This document shows positions 49,901 through 56,733 of a stretch of 64,000 nucleotides of DNA, piece after piece. A program made the position numbers and the translations under genes. A model generated the notes under the pieces. It did not search any database, was not told the DNA's origin, and saw only the letters and a program-made list of their open reading frames with translations. The first letter of the stretch is position 1, and each line of letters begins with the position of its first letter. This DNA is from Bacteroidales bacterium (lineage in GTDB: Bacteria; Bacteroidota; Bacteroidia; Bacteroidales; ML635J-15), in the NCBI GenBank assembly GCA_031275085.1, contig JAISPG010000041.1, positions 1 through 64,000 on the forward strand. Reading direction: 5' to 3'.

Positions 49901-50111
49901 AAATATGAGGGCATACGGATATTTTTCTAAATATTATTCTCATAAAATGCCAGTATATGAGAAATATATATTCAATCCTGACACAGGAACTTATGATAGG
50001 AAAATATCCGATTGGAATAACGATAGGTATCCTAAAAGCCACAATAATCTCAAATGGTGGGAAGCATTAATACCACCTTTATGGCCATTTATGCCTTTAT
50101 GGAATTATTAA
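43950..50111 (+). CDS. RHS/YD-repeat polymorphic toxin with SpvB and FG-GAP domains and an HExxH C-terminus
   Basis: 2053 residues. Signal peptide (to FYGQ); SpvB-like domain (LPVGSIPGIADVSATGAATY, GILGMGWHITGLSAIS, about 100-260); FG-GAP/VCBS repeats (GDFNGNGLRDF, LDFDGDGITDF, GDINGDGKTDLM, ADMNGDGMADII, about 415-760); YD repeats from about 1000; and the RHS core (YLAKDHLGSVMAVTDKD, SYDAWGNMRDY, FTGHEMLPEFGLINMNGRLYDPVI, DPSGE ending at 1807). The variable tail (1808-2053) has HEYGH (1948-1952) in FIHEYGHYIQSQKVG, then KPETDANMRAYGYFSK, suggesting a zinc-metallopeptidase-like effector. The core should form a cocoon around the tail. The layout resembles fused TcB/TcC toxins. It is the third gene of its operon, followed by candidate immunity and cassette genes. 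Confidence 0.93.
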   Translation: MKKNIYISLLILIYLLLSENPFYGQNSCDPLIKTNQHSGNSFDYVSKENVHFKHGFSYKPTGSNSLKASTDPYQICELNSQHIVNGYNSQNQYQHNNSLPVGSIPGIADVSATGAATYTIPIYASPGTAGMEPSISVTYNSQSGNGILGMGWHITGLSAISLTSNSYYNDGYFEAVKFNNASTPKDRYSIRYALDGNRLVRTGGTYGQSGSVYRTEIETFARINYDNDIFKVYSKNGYISHYGNNNNSRYKITSGNNSKTLNWLINKIEDRNGNYINYEYYEIGGERQIKKISYTGTTNFGPYNSIEFFYSERDDVSTAYVSGTEIKQSVLLNRIDIKHNGFLVKKYVFKYMLEDGYPAKLSEITEYDSDGNYLNSTVIEWNSKGTASINTIGAEYDFLQSPITSGPFISWVSGDFNGNGLRDFAAVINYAYTSFGEPIKNSWFIAYLNNGNGTFSKEQRCLSEDNFYGIYSGDFNNDGLDEILLTDQKNGKTDRLYIDLDYNSYLWSSENYMAQSSAEGIKRIFLSGNFYGNGKKSMFFMQKDKIGNSFISETILTTYDSIGNIIDGIPATKIYNYSENKLSYNPVSLDFDGDGITDFINIDNNSLKIYEFNLTTRILDVLYEIPGSIINFDNFLLPESYKNFKFGDINGDGKTDLMVKQAGTKVNTWKVYISDGTKYIEKGTFYPDTYYSVIYLADMNGDGMADIIDTYDINPMKIRINLSYGDGTFKALNVINASGNGDIVCPLGFDDFDGDGITDIVYGKTRPSICYHNKNDKSRMVKKITDGFKNINEFTYTTIAKHNREINFPVSSNFNMADTYLLTGPLNVVSIFKQSTGLNSTTLSQTSYQYRNGRIHYYGKGFLGFGEIIAKNTTSNLYKTIQNTFNYEHYVISTTRITTGTGTIPYSGTIISVQSSQMLIKQMDISAYPAWLAMLPQTQTETDYSGYCENYVRTTYNYMNLNSGTFLGNPESIKVDYAGVHEVTTNFSGYSSAGSWCASKPSVIKETRKLTGYNDNFVTKKTISYNSNGTIYQIISDSDPSGEKPLTERFTYDNHGNITNKLTIGRDGESTTTAQRSVSFEYDRYKRFVTVSTNDNTGLSETMAYDPLYGNIIKHTDDYGNLTRYEYDGFGNIIKIHSPTGHTTDIERAWENSVQNNVAYSVTTTSPGRPQTKVWYDILGREIKSSTDFYNQTIVTEKQYNPDGTLYKESLPYFSTGSASRWKTYSYNASKRPVSISSLNLTTQYSYGTKSETITYPDGTYYTINTNNAGQTTNVTSSEGSINYLYHSTGQPKKITANGIVTDMEYDEYGRQSALIDANSGRTEYEYNAFGELIKQTDAKQSYFKFVYDNAGRLINETCNNITFSKTYTYYTSGDSKGMLQKESMNNNTYREYTYDNYGNITYIKEYIGGNTFNHYYTYDQYNNPETYTYPSGFKINKTYNPCGYLTKVSEESTSTGAVWQVSGSGYINEAGQLLNYKLGPNNINTTYSYNTYYELTRITSGNFFDYSYSFNHTKGTLTSRTDNKTGKYESFTYDNTNRLKTWQVSGQTQQSITYDINSGNKGNITEKSDVGTYVYKGDKPHAVSEVYGNNVFGLQSVNNQYVTFNPLHKASQIREGTNIYKCDIIYGADSQRKRTLLYQNNALKVTKYYSGLYEKEITAGGDTREIHYIPGGDGIAAVHIITNGNSQSGVTYYLAKDHLGSVMAVTDKDQNIVRSHSYDAWGNMRDYTTWSYDNVNTDFIVNRGFTGHEMLPEFGLINMNGRLYDPVIAMVISPDNYVQAPGNAYNYNRYSYCLNNPLKYTDPSGELIFGFLRSVVDAIKHGDISRMDPTLKGTAINNSIRIWGGLFITDPNKQGNGGRIWEFVSRFTWQAPNTLAGFFTGHFTNTFKDVYSVDYFGGATVLETSWKKGSFSLGSYIQLSKYHSIYESYLDPISGEEKEGLGATFIHEYGHYIQSQKVGPFYAIKYALPSVFTNNYTKPETDANMRAYGYFSKYYSHKMPVYEKYIFNPDTGTYDRKISDWNNDRYPKSHNNLKWWEALIPPLWPFMPLWNY
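49222..49370 (+). repeat. RHS core-end homology block, main copy
   Basis: 149 bp coding the NMNGRLYDP to DPSGE part of the core. The first ~100 bp differ from the block at 52288-52436 at only three positions; then the two drift apart. Equal length and frame would let recombination swap the toxin tail. Confidence 0.9.
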
Positions 50112-50130
50112 TAATAAATTTTTTAAAATT

Positions 50131-50535
50131 ATGAAAATTATAAGAATAGTAATATTGTTTTTTATATGTTTAATTTTAATGAGTTCTCAATGTACAAAAT
50201 ATATGGATTGTAGAACCATTCTTATAAATAATACGGACGAGACTTTGTGGTTTTGTTTTCAATGTTTAGTCTATCCGGATAGTATAAAATGGACAGGAAA
50301 TTGCTTAGAAGATAAGGTATCTCCTAATAGTAAAAAGGAGGTATGTACCAATGATACATGGGAGGAACGTTTTGGCTCATATCCTACAGGCATGGTTAGA
50401 TTATTGATTATTAGTTCCGATACAACAAAACTTTACAATATGACAGAAATAATTGAAAGAGAAAAATATTATAGAAAAGTAGACTTATCTAAGGAAGATT
50501 TAGAGAATATGAGTTGGACTATATCATATCCATAA
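50131..50535 (+). CDS. Small lipoprotein, candidate immunity protein for the RHS HExxH tail
   Basis: 134 residues. The signal peptide ends ILMSSQC|TK, a workable lipobox. The mature part has several cysteines (MDCRTI, WFCFQCLVYP, GNCLEDK, KEVCTND) and no known domain. The gene follows the RHS stop by 19 nt on the same strand, where polymorphic toxins keep their cognate immunity gene. A lipoprotein location would suit a toxin acting in the periplasm or on the envelope. Assignment as immunity rests on position only. Confidence 0.55.
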   Translation: MKIIRIVILFFICLILMSSQCTKYMDCRTILINNTDETLWFCFQCLVYPDSIKWTGNCLEDKVSPNSKKEVCTNDTWEERFGSYPTGMVRLLIISSDTTKLYNMTEIIEREKYYRKVDLSKEDLENMSWTISYP

Positions 50536-50547
50536 TTTTTTATATAG

Positions 50548-51342
50548 CATGTAGGTTCAAACAGCTCCATTATAAATTTATTCGGGAAATATTATAATCC
50601 ATACCGGGGAATAAATGCCTCAACTTGGGGAAGCAACGCCCTAAATAGGAAATTAAATAATGTTGATTGGGGACAATTTGGATTAAATACAGTTGTCGGG
50701 GGAGTTTCTGGAGTTGCCGGTTATTATGGAGGACAGTGGGCAGGTAAACATTTAGGAGGAGTTGTAATAAACGGATTTAAAATAAATAGTCCTGTTTTAC
50801 AAGGAGCGGTTACCGGAGCTGCAGGGGGAGCTGCCGGAGGCTATGCAGGTGGTTTTACCGGAGGTTTATTGATGACCGGTGATGCTAATTTGGCTCATCA
50901 ATCAGGAATGAGCGGATTAAAAATGGGGGCTGGAATTGGGGTTACAACAGGTTTTGCAGGTGGGTATTATGGTGCAAAACAAACAGGAATAAATCCGTGG
51001 ACGGGAAAAAGTTTAACTCAAAAGTTAAATTTGTTAGACTATGATTTTTCTCCTGATGCAAATGGAAATAATGTAAAGATGTATAGAGGAATAACCGGAC
51101 ATGAAAATTCAAATAAACCTTTATTTTTAGCAGACTCTCCAGAATATGCACGTAGTTATAGTGCAGATGTTGTTGAAATTACGATAAATAAGACAGCTTA
51201 TTATGAGCTTAGAAACTCTTCTCTTCCTGGTATTGAAACAAACGTTGGTATTAATTATTCTAATGGAGTTCGAGGAGGAGAATATGTTATTCACAATCAA
51301 CAATTAAAAATATATATAATCAAAATAATACAAAACAGATGA
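50548..51342 (+). pseudogene. Displaced RHS C-terminal cassette with ADP-ribosyltransferase-like domain, no start codon
   Basis: The frame is open from 50548 (after TAG) to the TGA at 51342, but the first ATG is at 50869, in the middle of a Gly/Ala-rich stretch (GAAGGAAGGYAGGF) typical of the part just behind an RHS core. The C-terminal ~90 residues (KMYRGITGHE, PLFLADSPEYARSYSADVVEI, GVRGGEYVI) follow the R...S/F...E pattern of ART-like toxins. There is no RHS core and no signal sequence, so the module is not expected to be delivered as it stands. A product from 50869 (157 residues) could still be made. Its stop overlaps the ATG of the next gene (ATGA). Probably a tail moved aside by an earlier cassette exchange. 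Confidence 0.65.
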
Positions 51343-51650
51343 TTGATAAAAATTTAAAATATTGTTGTGATTTTTTTGAATCAAGACATCGTTCGTACAA
51401 TCATTCTTGGCCTAATATTATGATAGTAAAATATACTCATGATTTTTTTATAAACACTAATCTTTCTAAAAATAAAATTAATAGCCCATACCGATTTTGG
51501 ATAACATTTGGTCATGAAGTTTTTAGCTTAGACAACGTAATGATTAATATTACATATTGTCCATTTTGTGGGAAAAATTTATTTGAATTTTATGACTCTG
51601 ATGAATATGTAAATGAGATTGAAGGAAAAACATTTTCAATGATTAAATAA
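51339..51650 (+). CDS. CPFCG zinc-ribbon-like protein, candidate immunity protein A
   Basis: 103 residues, no signal peptide. A two-part Cys pattern, KYCCDFF near the start and TYCPFCGKNLFEFY near residue 80, could form a small zinc site. A conserved middle (SPYRFWITFGHEVFSLDNVMI) and end (SDEYVNEIEGKTF) recur in the next gene. The start ATG overlaps the TGA of the ART-like cassette, so the two were probably translated together. That position fits the immunity partner of the cassette. The family has no function I can name. Confidence 0.65.
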   Translation: MIDKNLKYCCDFFESRHRSYNHSWPNIMIVKYTHDFFINTNLSKNKINSPYRFWITFGHEVFSLDNVMINITYCPFCGKNLFEFYDSDEYVNEIEGKTFSMIK

Positions 51651-51672
51651 ATTTTGTATAAAAAATTACTGA

Positions 51673-51963
51673 ATGAAAACCAATAAAATTCAATATTGCT
51701 GTGATCGATTTAGTATTTATCATCAGGCACATAAACGAACATTTCCAAATATTAGAATAATAAAATATAAGTCTAAATTTTTAATAAATGGAGATAATCC
51801 TTACAGATTCTGGATAACAACTGGTTACGAAAAGTTTGATTTAGATAACGTTATGATACAAATTGTCTATTGTCCATTTTGTGGACAGGATTTATATAAA
51901 TTTTATAAATCAGATGAATATGCAAACGAAATAGAGGGAGTAACATTTCCGTTTGTGAAATAA
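51673..51963 (+). CDS. CPFCG protein, paralogue of the preceding gene, candidate immunity protein B
   Basis: 96 residues and clearly a paralogue of 51339-51650: both share YCCD near the start, PNIxIxKY, NPYRFWIT (SPYRFWIT), LDNVMIxI, YCPFCG and SDEYxNEIEGxTF. It has a one-codon-type deletion (FLINGDNPYRF) relative to its neighbour. Tandem paralogues of immunity genes are common behind polymorphic toxins, where one may guard against a related toxin of competitors. It lies 22 nt after the first copy. AT-rich sequence with no gene follows to 52130. Confidence 0.62.
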   Translation: MKTNKIQYCCDRFSIYHQAHKRTFPNIRIIKYKSKFLINGDNPYRFWITTGYEKFDLDNVMIQIVYCPFCGQDLYKFYKSDEYANEIEGVTFPFVK

Positions 51964-52130
51964 TCAAAAAGAAGTCTTTAGTGCCTTGTCTAAAAATAAG
52001 TTTACACAAAAAAGGAATAATTTTAAGTACGATACAATTATTTTTATCTTATTTTTTATAAAATAATACTGTTTTTTTATTAGTAGTATATAATTTTTTC
52101 TAACTTTATGCTTGTAAAAATTAATACTTA

Positions 52131-53312
52131 ATGGTATCTGTTTATGATCATACTGCCTTACCGCTGTTTTTCCATAATATAGAAGATGGTAAAACTGTGG
52201 AAAACTTTTATGATTTTGAAATAACCATAATTTATACGGCTGATATATCCTCAAACTGTTTTAATGAAAGTTCATATAGTGGTTTGCTAAATATGAACGG
52301 ACGTTTATATGATCCGGTAATTGCAATGGTGATCAGTCCCGATAATTATGTGCAGGCTCCGGGTAATGCATATAATTATAACAGGTACACTTATTGTTTT
52401 AACAACCCACTCAGTTATACAGATCCTAGCGGGGAAGTAGCCTGGTTTGTACCTGTGATTATTGGAACTGTAATAGATACATACTCAGGTGGTATTATTG
52501 CAAACGAAGGACAATATAACCCCGGAAAATGGAATTGGGGATCAATGCAAACCTGGGGTTTTATGTATGGAGGCAGTATAATTGGTGCTATAAGCAGATA
52601 TGCAGGTTCGTCGATAGCAGGTTCAGGTATTCCAATGGCGAACACTGCTGCGATAGCAGGATCTTCGTCAATTTACTCGGTGGGGGTTTGGGCTTATACA
52701 GGCGGACAAATGCCAATCTCAATTAGTTTAGGTGTTGCTTCTTATGATTTCACGAATGGAATTTTTGGCTATCTTGGAAAAAAAGGTAACAAATGGTATC
52801 AAAATATAGCTTATGGTTTTGGCACTTTAGCGAATTTATCTGATGTTGTATCTTTATTTGGAGGAGGAACGGATTATAATATTAATGCTTCCAAAACAAA
52901 AACCGAGTGGTGGGGACATTCATCTGGAACAGGTGGTGATATAGATATATCTGTAGGGCCAAGTCCCAATAACCATTTATCTAAAATGAATTTTTTCAAA
53001 ATAATAAATGGAGAAAAATGGTCTAATTATGCTAATGATAAAGGAACATGGACACTGAAATTGAATAATGATAATAAGAAAATTTTGCAAAATATGACCA
53101 CTAATATACAAAATGACAAAGGGCTTCTATGGGGCGATTTAAAATGGAATTTAGTTGGATATAGTTGTGTTAACCATGTATCTCTTTCTTTATGGGCAGT
53201 CGGAGTTCCAACATTACCAATCAATTTACATCCTTACATTTTAAATACTCAATTATTAATTAGACAATTGGGGATATATTCATCACCATATTTATACAAC
53301 CATCCGTATTAA
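52131..53312 (+). CDS. Orphan RHS tail: core-end fragment plus a distinct C-terminal effector domain
   Basis: 393 residues from ATG 52131. The first ~50 residues are unrelated to RHS; then NMNGRLYDPVIAMVISPDNY to DPSGE (residues 53-102) repeat the end of the main RHS core almost exactly. The tail (103-393) has a Gly/Ala/Ser-rich hydrophobic part followed by WWGHSSGTGGDIDISVGPSP and the ending GYSCVNHVSLSLWAVGVPTLPINLHPYILNTQL. Cys346 and His349, and the later HP, are reminiscent of papain-like or NlpC-type folds seen in RHS tails, but this is tentative. No signal peptide and no full core, so delivery is unlikely without recombination into the main gene. Confidence 0.7.
   Translation: MVSVYDHTALPLFFHNIEDGKTVENFYDFEITIIYTADISSNCFNESSYSGLLNMNGRLYDPVIAMVISPDNYVQAPGNAYNYNRYTYCFNNPLSYTDPSGEVAWFVPVIIGTVIDTYSGGIIANEGQYNPGKWNWGSMQTWGFMYGGSIIGAISRYAGSSIAGSGIPMANTAAIAGSSSIYSVGVWAYTGGQMPISISLGVASYDFTNGIFGYLGKKGNKWYQNIAYGFGTLANLSDVVSLFGGGTDYNINASKTKTEWWGHSSGTGGDIDISVGPSPNNHLSKMNFFKIINGEKWSNYANDKGTWTLKLNNDNKKILQNMTTNIQNDKGLLWGDLKWNLVGYSCVNHVSLSLWAVGVPTLPINLHPYILNTQLLIRQLGIYSSPYLYNHPY
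52288..52436 (+). repeat. RHS core-end homology block, orphan copy
   Basis: Same 149-bp length and frame as 49222-49370; the first ~100 bp are nearly identical. It starts abruptly at TAAATATGAACGG, which suggests a recombination junction. Confidence 0.9.
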
Positions 53313-53319
53313 TTTAAAT

Positions 53320-53742
53320 ATGAAATATATGCAATTATTAATTTTATTATTATTAATACAGTATACAAATATGAATAATCCACACGAAGACATGAAAAAT
53401 GGATTATATTATGGGCAAAATAAAGGATTTTTTCCTCAAATATCTGTATTTATTCATATTAAAGATTCCGTTGCATTCGCGGAAGGCTTTTATCTATTAA
53501 AAGGAATGTTATTCGCTACATTTACGGACACGCTTTATTATTCCATAGAAAAAAATATTTTTGACAACAAAAAATCGTCAATATGTTAAAAAAATGGAAA
53601 ATTATATTTTGAAAGAAATGATTCTGTATTAGCCTTTCGAGTTAAAAAAGTCAAATTAAAGCATGAGCAAAGTAATGGAAATAAATATGATTCTTTTAAA
53701 GAGAAAGCAATTCCCTATTCTTCTTTTTGGAATCAAGAATAA
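53320..53742 (+). pseudogene. Candidate immunity gene interrupted by an in-frame TAA
   Basis: The frame from ATG 53320 stops at TAA 53587-53589 after 89 codons, but the same frame continues without a break for 50 more codons (KNGKLYFERNDSVLAFRVKKVKL ... YSSFWNQE) to TAA at 53742. Amino-acid composition does not change across the stop, so a nonsense mutation in a 140-codon gene is likely. The start, MKYMQLLILLLLIQ, looks like a short signal or membrane segment. It lies 7 nt after the orphan RHS tail, the usual place for an immunity gene. A sequencing error is the main alternative. 53743-53904 shows no gene. Confidence 0.6.
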
Positions 53743-53904
53743 TTTTACACTAAATAATCTACGTAACTAGTATCAAATTTTACTAATCCACTACCATTAT
53801 ACCAGTATAAATTGCGTTCCAAAATAATTAGAACAGGAAAATATTGTTGCACTGAGCCAACATTATTGAATTAAGGTTTTGTGCAAAACCGTATATTATG
53901 GGGC

Positions 53905-55263
53905 TTATTTGTAAGATTCTTTGTGATTATCTATTGCAATTATTTCGCTTTTCAGGTTTAAACCTTTTTTCATATGTTGGTTTGGAAATGCTCCATAATA
54001 GTCTGAAATTTCAGAAGATTTTATCCAACCGGAATCAGGCAGTACAGGAACTTTTATTGTATCGCGACTTTCAATATTTTCGGATATAAAATACATTCGA
54101 TTGTCATAAGCGTTTGAATATACACTACATACTTTAAATTGATAAACAAAACATGATAACTGAATTAATAAACCTGTAGTTAAAAATATTTTAATATATT
54201 TTTTAAAGAATGAAAACGAATTCAAAATGATATATACGACTACAAAAAACAAAGAACTTATTGGCAACAAAGCTCTTAAAACAGATATATCCTGTGTTTT
54301 GTAAGTAACAGGCAATTGAAAAATGTATAAAATAATGAAAAACATTAAAATAATTGCAAAATTAAAATTTCTCGTATTTACCTGTTTATAAATATTTTTA
54401 TTAATTGGTAAAATAACAGATAGGATAATTGCCGACAATAAAACAATTGGAATTTTTGGCAGTAATTTTTTTATAAATATAATTCCACTCATTTTTATAT
54501 TAAGAATCATACCATTAAAAACAGATATCTTATCAAAGAAAGCTTCCCTATAGTTATTTCCTTCTCCTAAAATTAAAATAGTTAAAGTCAAAGCTATTGA
54601 TAATACTGCAATACTCAGTTTAATTATTTGCCAACAGGAAATATTCATCTTTTTATAGAAAAAAAGAATCAATATCATTGAACAAACTACAAATACAGAT
54701 AAAATTTCATTAAGACCTCCTATCAGCAAAAATATCAGGCATATAAGAAAACATTCATAATATTTACGCTCTGGTTTGATTATTAAAGCAATTCCAATAA
54801 TTAACAAAGCAAAACTCAAAGTGTAAGCACTATTAGCTGACAACCAAAACCACGTTTCACCAATATCAATGGTCGAATAAAACAAGGCAGAGAATGTAAA
54901 TACGGATATGTTTAAAATTGTTAAATTTGAATGATCATTAAGTATATTCCTGTATAATAGAAAAATTGCAAATAAAAATAATGCAAATAGAAATGTATTA
55001 AATAAAAAATATTTTGAAGCAATTGGAACGGAAGTAACCAGAAAACTTATAAAAACACCTATAAATCGTGTACACCAATTATTATATTGAAATAAAGTAC
55101 CTTCTACAATTCCCATTTCACGAACCACAAACATCGAATAAAAATCATCATGTGCAGGTCTGTTAAAATAATTTATAATGAAAAAAACTGCAATAAAAAT
55201 TAAATTATTGAAAAACAGTAGTTGATTTTTTGTCAATATTATTGAACATACAACTTGCCTCAT
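53905..55263 (-). CDS. DUF6056-like polytopic membrane protein
   Basis: 452 residues with about ten hydrophobic segments. The N-terminal loop NRPAHDDFYSMFVVREMGIVEGTLFQYNNWCTRF, with its DD pair and W-x-x-R, matches DUF6056 proteins, which resemble GT-C glycosyltransferases. A few soluble residues form the C-terminus (VPVLPDSGWIKSSEISDYYGAFPNQHMKKGLNLKSE). These proteins are frequent near surface-polysaccharide and accessory loci of Bacteroidetes. It runs opposite to its neighbours. Function unknown; a sugar transferase role is a guess from the DD loop. Confidence 0.75.
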   Translation of the reverse strand: MRQVVCSIILTKNQLLFFNNLIFIAVFFIINYFNRPAHDDFYSMFVVREMGIVEGTLFQYNNWCTRFIGVFISFLVTSVPIASKYFLFNTFLFALFLFAIFLLYRNILNDHSNLTILNISVFTFSALFYSTIDIGETWFWLSANSAYTLSFALLIIGIALIIKPERKYYECFLICLIFLLIGGLNEILSVFVVCSMILILFFYKKMNISCWQIIKLSIAVLSIALTLTILILGEGNNYREAFFDKISVFNGMILNIKMSGIIFIKKLLPKIPIVLLSAIILSVILPINKNIYKQVNTRNFNFAIILMFFIILYIFQLPVTYKTQDISVLRALLPISSLFFVVVYIILNSFSFFKKYIKIFLTTGLLIQLSCFVYQFKVCSVYSNAYDNRMYFISENIESRDTIKVPVLPDSGWIKSSEISDYYGAFPNQHMKKGLNLKSEIIAIDNHKESYK

Positions 55264-55841
55264 CTGGAGATTAATTCAGTAAATTCATAATTATTTTGTT
55301 ATACTGATTTTACAAAAATAAACAATTTAGACAAAACATTGAGTAACAATTAATTTTTATTAATTTGGTTTCAATATCAGCAAAGTATTATTTTAGCCCT
55401 CAAAATAGGCTTATTTCTTACTTATAGATTTATTAAATCGAAATCTTATAGTAATGATTAACAGAATATGTAATTTTTTTCTTATTAGTATTAATATGCG
55501 AATCAATTATTTGCCATTTGTTGTTTATAAAATTATTTTCCTTATCATGACATAGTTTTGCATTTAACGATAGGGGCATGTTTTGAAATATAAAATACAT
55601 AATATACCTATGTCTTATCAAATTTGCAATATGTTAACTATTATATTATCAAGAATTGTTTTCTGAAATAAACACAAAAACTTCTCAAAAAAGTTGAATT
55701 AACTACAAAAATTTAAACAAGATTATAAAATTTTATACAATTAATAAAATTCTGACAATGAAGTCATCTCGATTTTTTACATTAATACTAAAAACAATAA
55801 AACAATCAATATATTGAAATAATTGATATCAAATATTAACT
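55264..55841. other. Long AT-rich intergenic stretch
   Basis: No convincing gene. A 62-codon minus frame at 55433-55621 (QNMPLSLNAKLCHDKENN) might be a gene remnant but has no ribosome site or relatives I know. The stretch marks the edge of the duplicated module. Confidence 0.4.
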
Positions 55842-55960
55842 GGAAGAGAATATTTCTGTAACTATAAATTATTTTTATAGCAATGTCGATAATAAAGAAA
55901 AAAATAGTATATTTGTAAAGAGGTCATTTAAAAAATCATTACTAATTAAGTTTTATTTTT

Positions 55961-56260
55961 ATGAAAAAATTATTTTTAATTTTATCAACTGTAATTCTAC
56001 TGGTACTTTTTGGCTTTACTGAATCTAAAAGTCCGGAATTAAAAAACGATGCTGAACTTTCTATTGTTTCTTTGGACAATGTAGAAAGATCAGGTGATAG
56101 CTGGAGATGGGTTCAAGTAACATGTCCAGGTGGGAGTATAGGATGGAGCTGCCTGTTTTGTTTTTATCCTCATTGCTTGAAATGTACAGATTATCAAAAA
56201 CGGATTGGTACTACATGCGTTATTCCTATGACTCCTGAACCATTTGATCCTAACTTATAG
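55961..56260 (+). CDS. Small secreted Cys-rich peptide, NVEALA-like, copy 1
   Basis: 99 residues. A signal peptide (MKKLFLILSTVILLVLFGFTES) precedes ELSIVSLDNVERSGDSWRW. LDNVER followed by Ser-Gly-Asp resembles the N-V-E-A-L-A core that defines a family of small secreted Bacteroidetes proteins. The mature part has six cysteines (VTCPGG, WSC, LFCF, HC, KC, TTC). The fate of such peptides is unknown; they are usually encoded beside beta-propeller lipoproteins, as here. A -7 box TATATTTG (55908-55915) lies upstream, and the same region is copied before copy 2. Cysteine-rich with few basic residues, so not obviously a cationic antimicrobial. Confidence 0.75.
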   Translation: MKKLFLILSTVILLVLFGFTESKSPELKNDAELSIVSLDNVERSGDSWRWVQVTCPGGSIGWSCLFCFYPHCLKCTDYQKRIGTTCVIPMTPEPFDPNL

Positions 56261-56287
56261 TTATTAAGAGTGGTTTGATTATTAAAG

Positions 56288-56346
56288 ATAAGGTTACCCT
56301 ATCCTATAAGTATAATAAAAATAGTTTGGATAGCCTTATTTTTTAT
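56288..56346 (+). terminator. Terminator/attenuator after peptide copy 1
   Basis: ATAAGG (56288) and CTATCC pair with GGATAGCCTTAT (56328-56339), with mismatches in the left arm, followed by TTTTTTTA. It corresponds to the stem behind copy 2. Confidence 0.65.
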
Positions 56347-56373
56347 TTATAAAATTTGGAATAAAAATAAATA

Positions 56374-56640
56374 ACGAGCAAAAAATTTGTAGGTATAGGA
56401 ATTATTATCAGTTTATTTTATATCATTTTATTATTTTCTTTCAGCACTAAAAATCAAAATTCAGGTTGTAATTTGCAAAATATAAGTTTTATTACAGTTT
56501 CTATATTATCCGATAATATAGAAACAATCACAGACCTGAGAATAATTGAACACAATGATAGTCTATTCATATACATTATGGGCGACAGTAAAATAATTGT
56601 TTTAAACTATAAGCCGGAAGAAAAATTTCTGCAACAATAA
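56374..56640 (+). pseudogene. Truncated 5' copy of the DUF4221-like lipoprotein gene
   Basis: Aligned codon by codon with the gene at 57151, the start ATG has become ACG (56374-56376) and the lipobox Cys has become Ser (FSFSTKNQN instead of FSCNTKDQN). The frame then follows the intact gene (SGCNLQNISFI, NIETITDLRIIEHNDSLFIYIMGDSKIIVLNYKP) until the duplication junction adds EEKFLQQ and a stop at 56640. It has no start or anchor and should be non-functional. Confidence 0.9.
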
Positions 56641-56733
56641 ATTATTTTTATATAAATGTCCATAATAAAGAAAAAAATAGTATATTTGTAATGAGGTTAT
56701 TTAAAAAATCATTACTAATTAAATTTTATTTCT

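Noticed and set aside
55433-55621. 62-codon minus frame in the gap before the peptide module
   Set aside because: No ribosome site, signal or family pattern; kept only as a possible remnant in the intergenic note.
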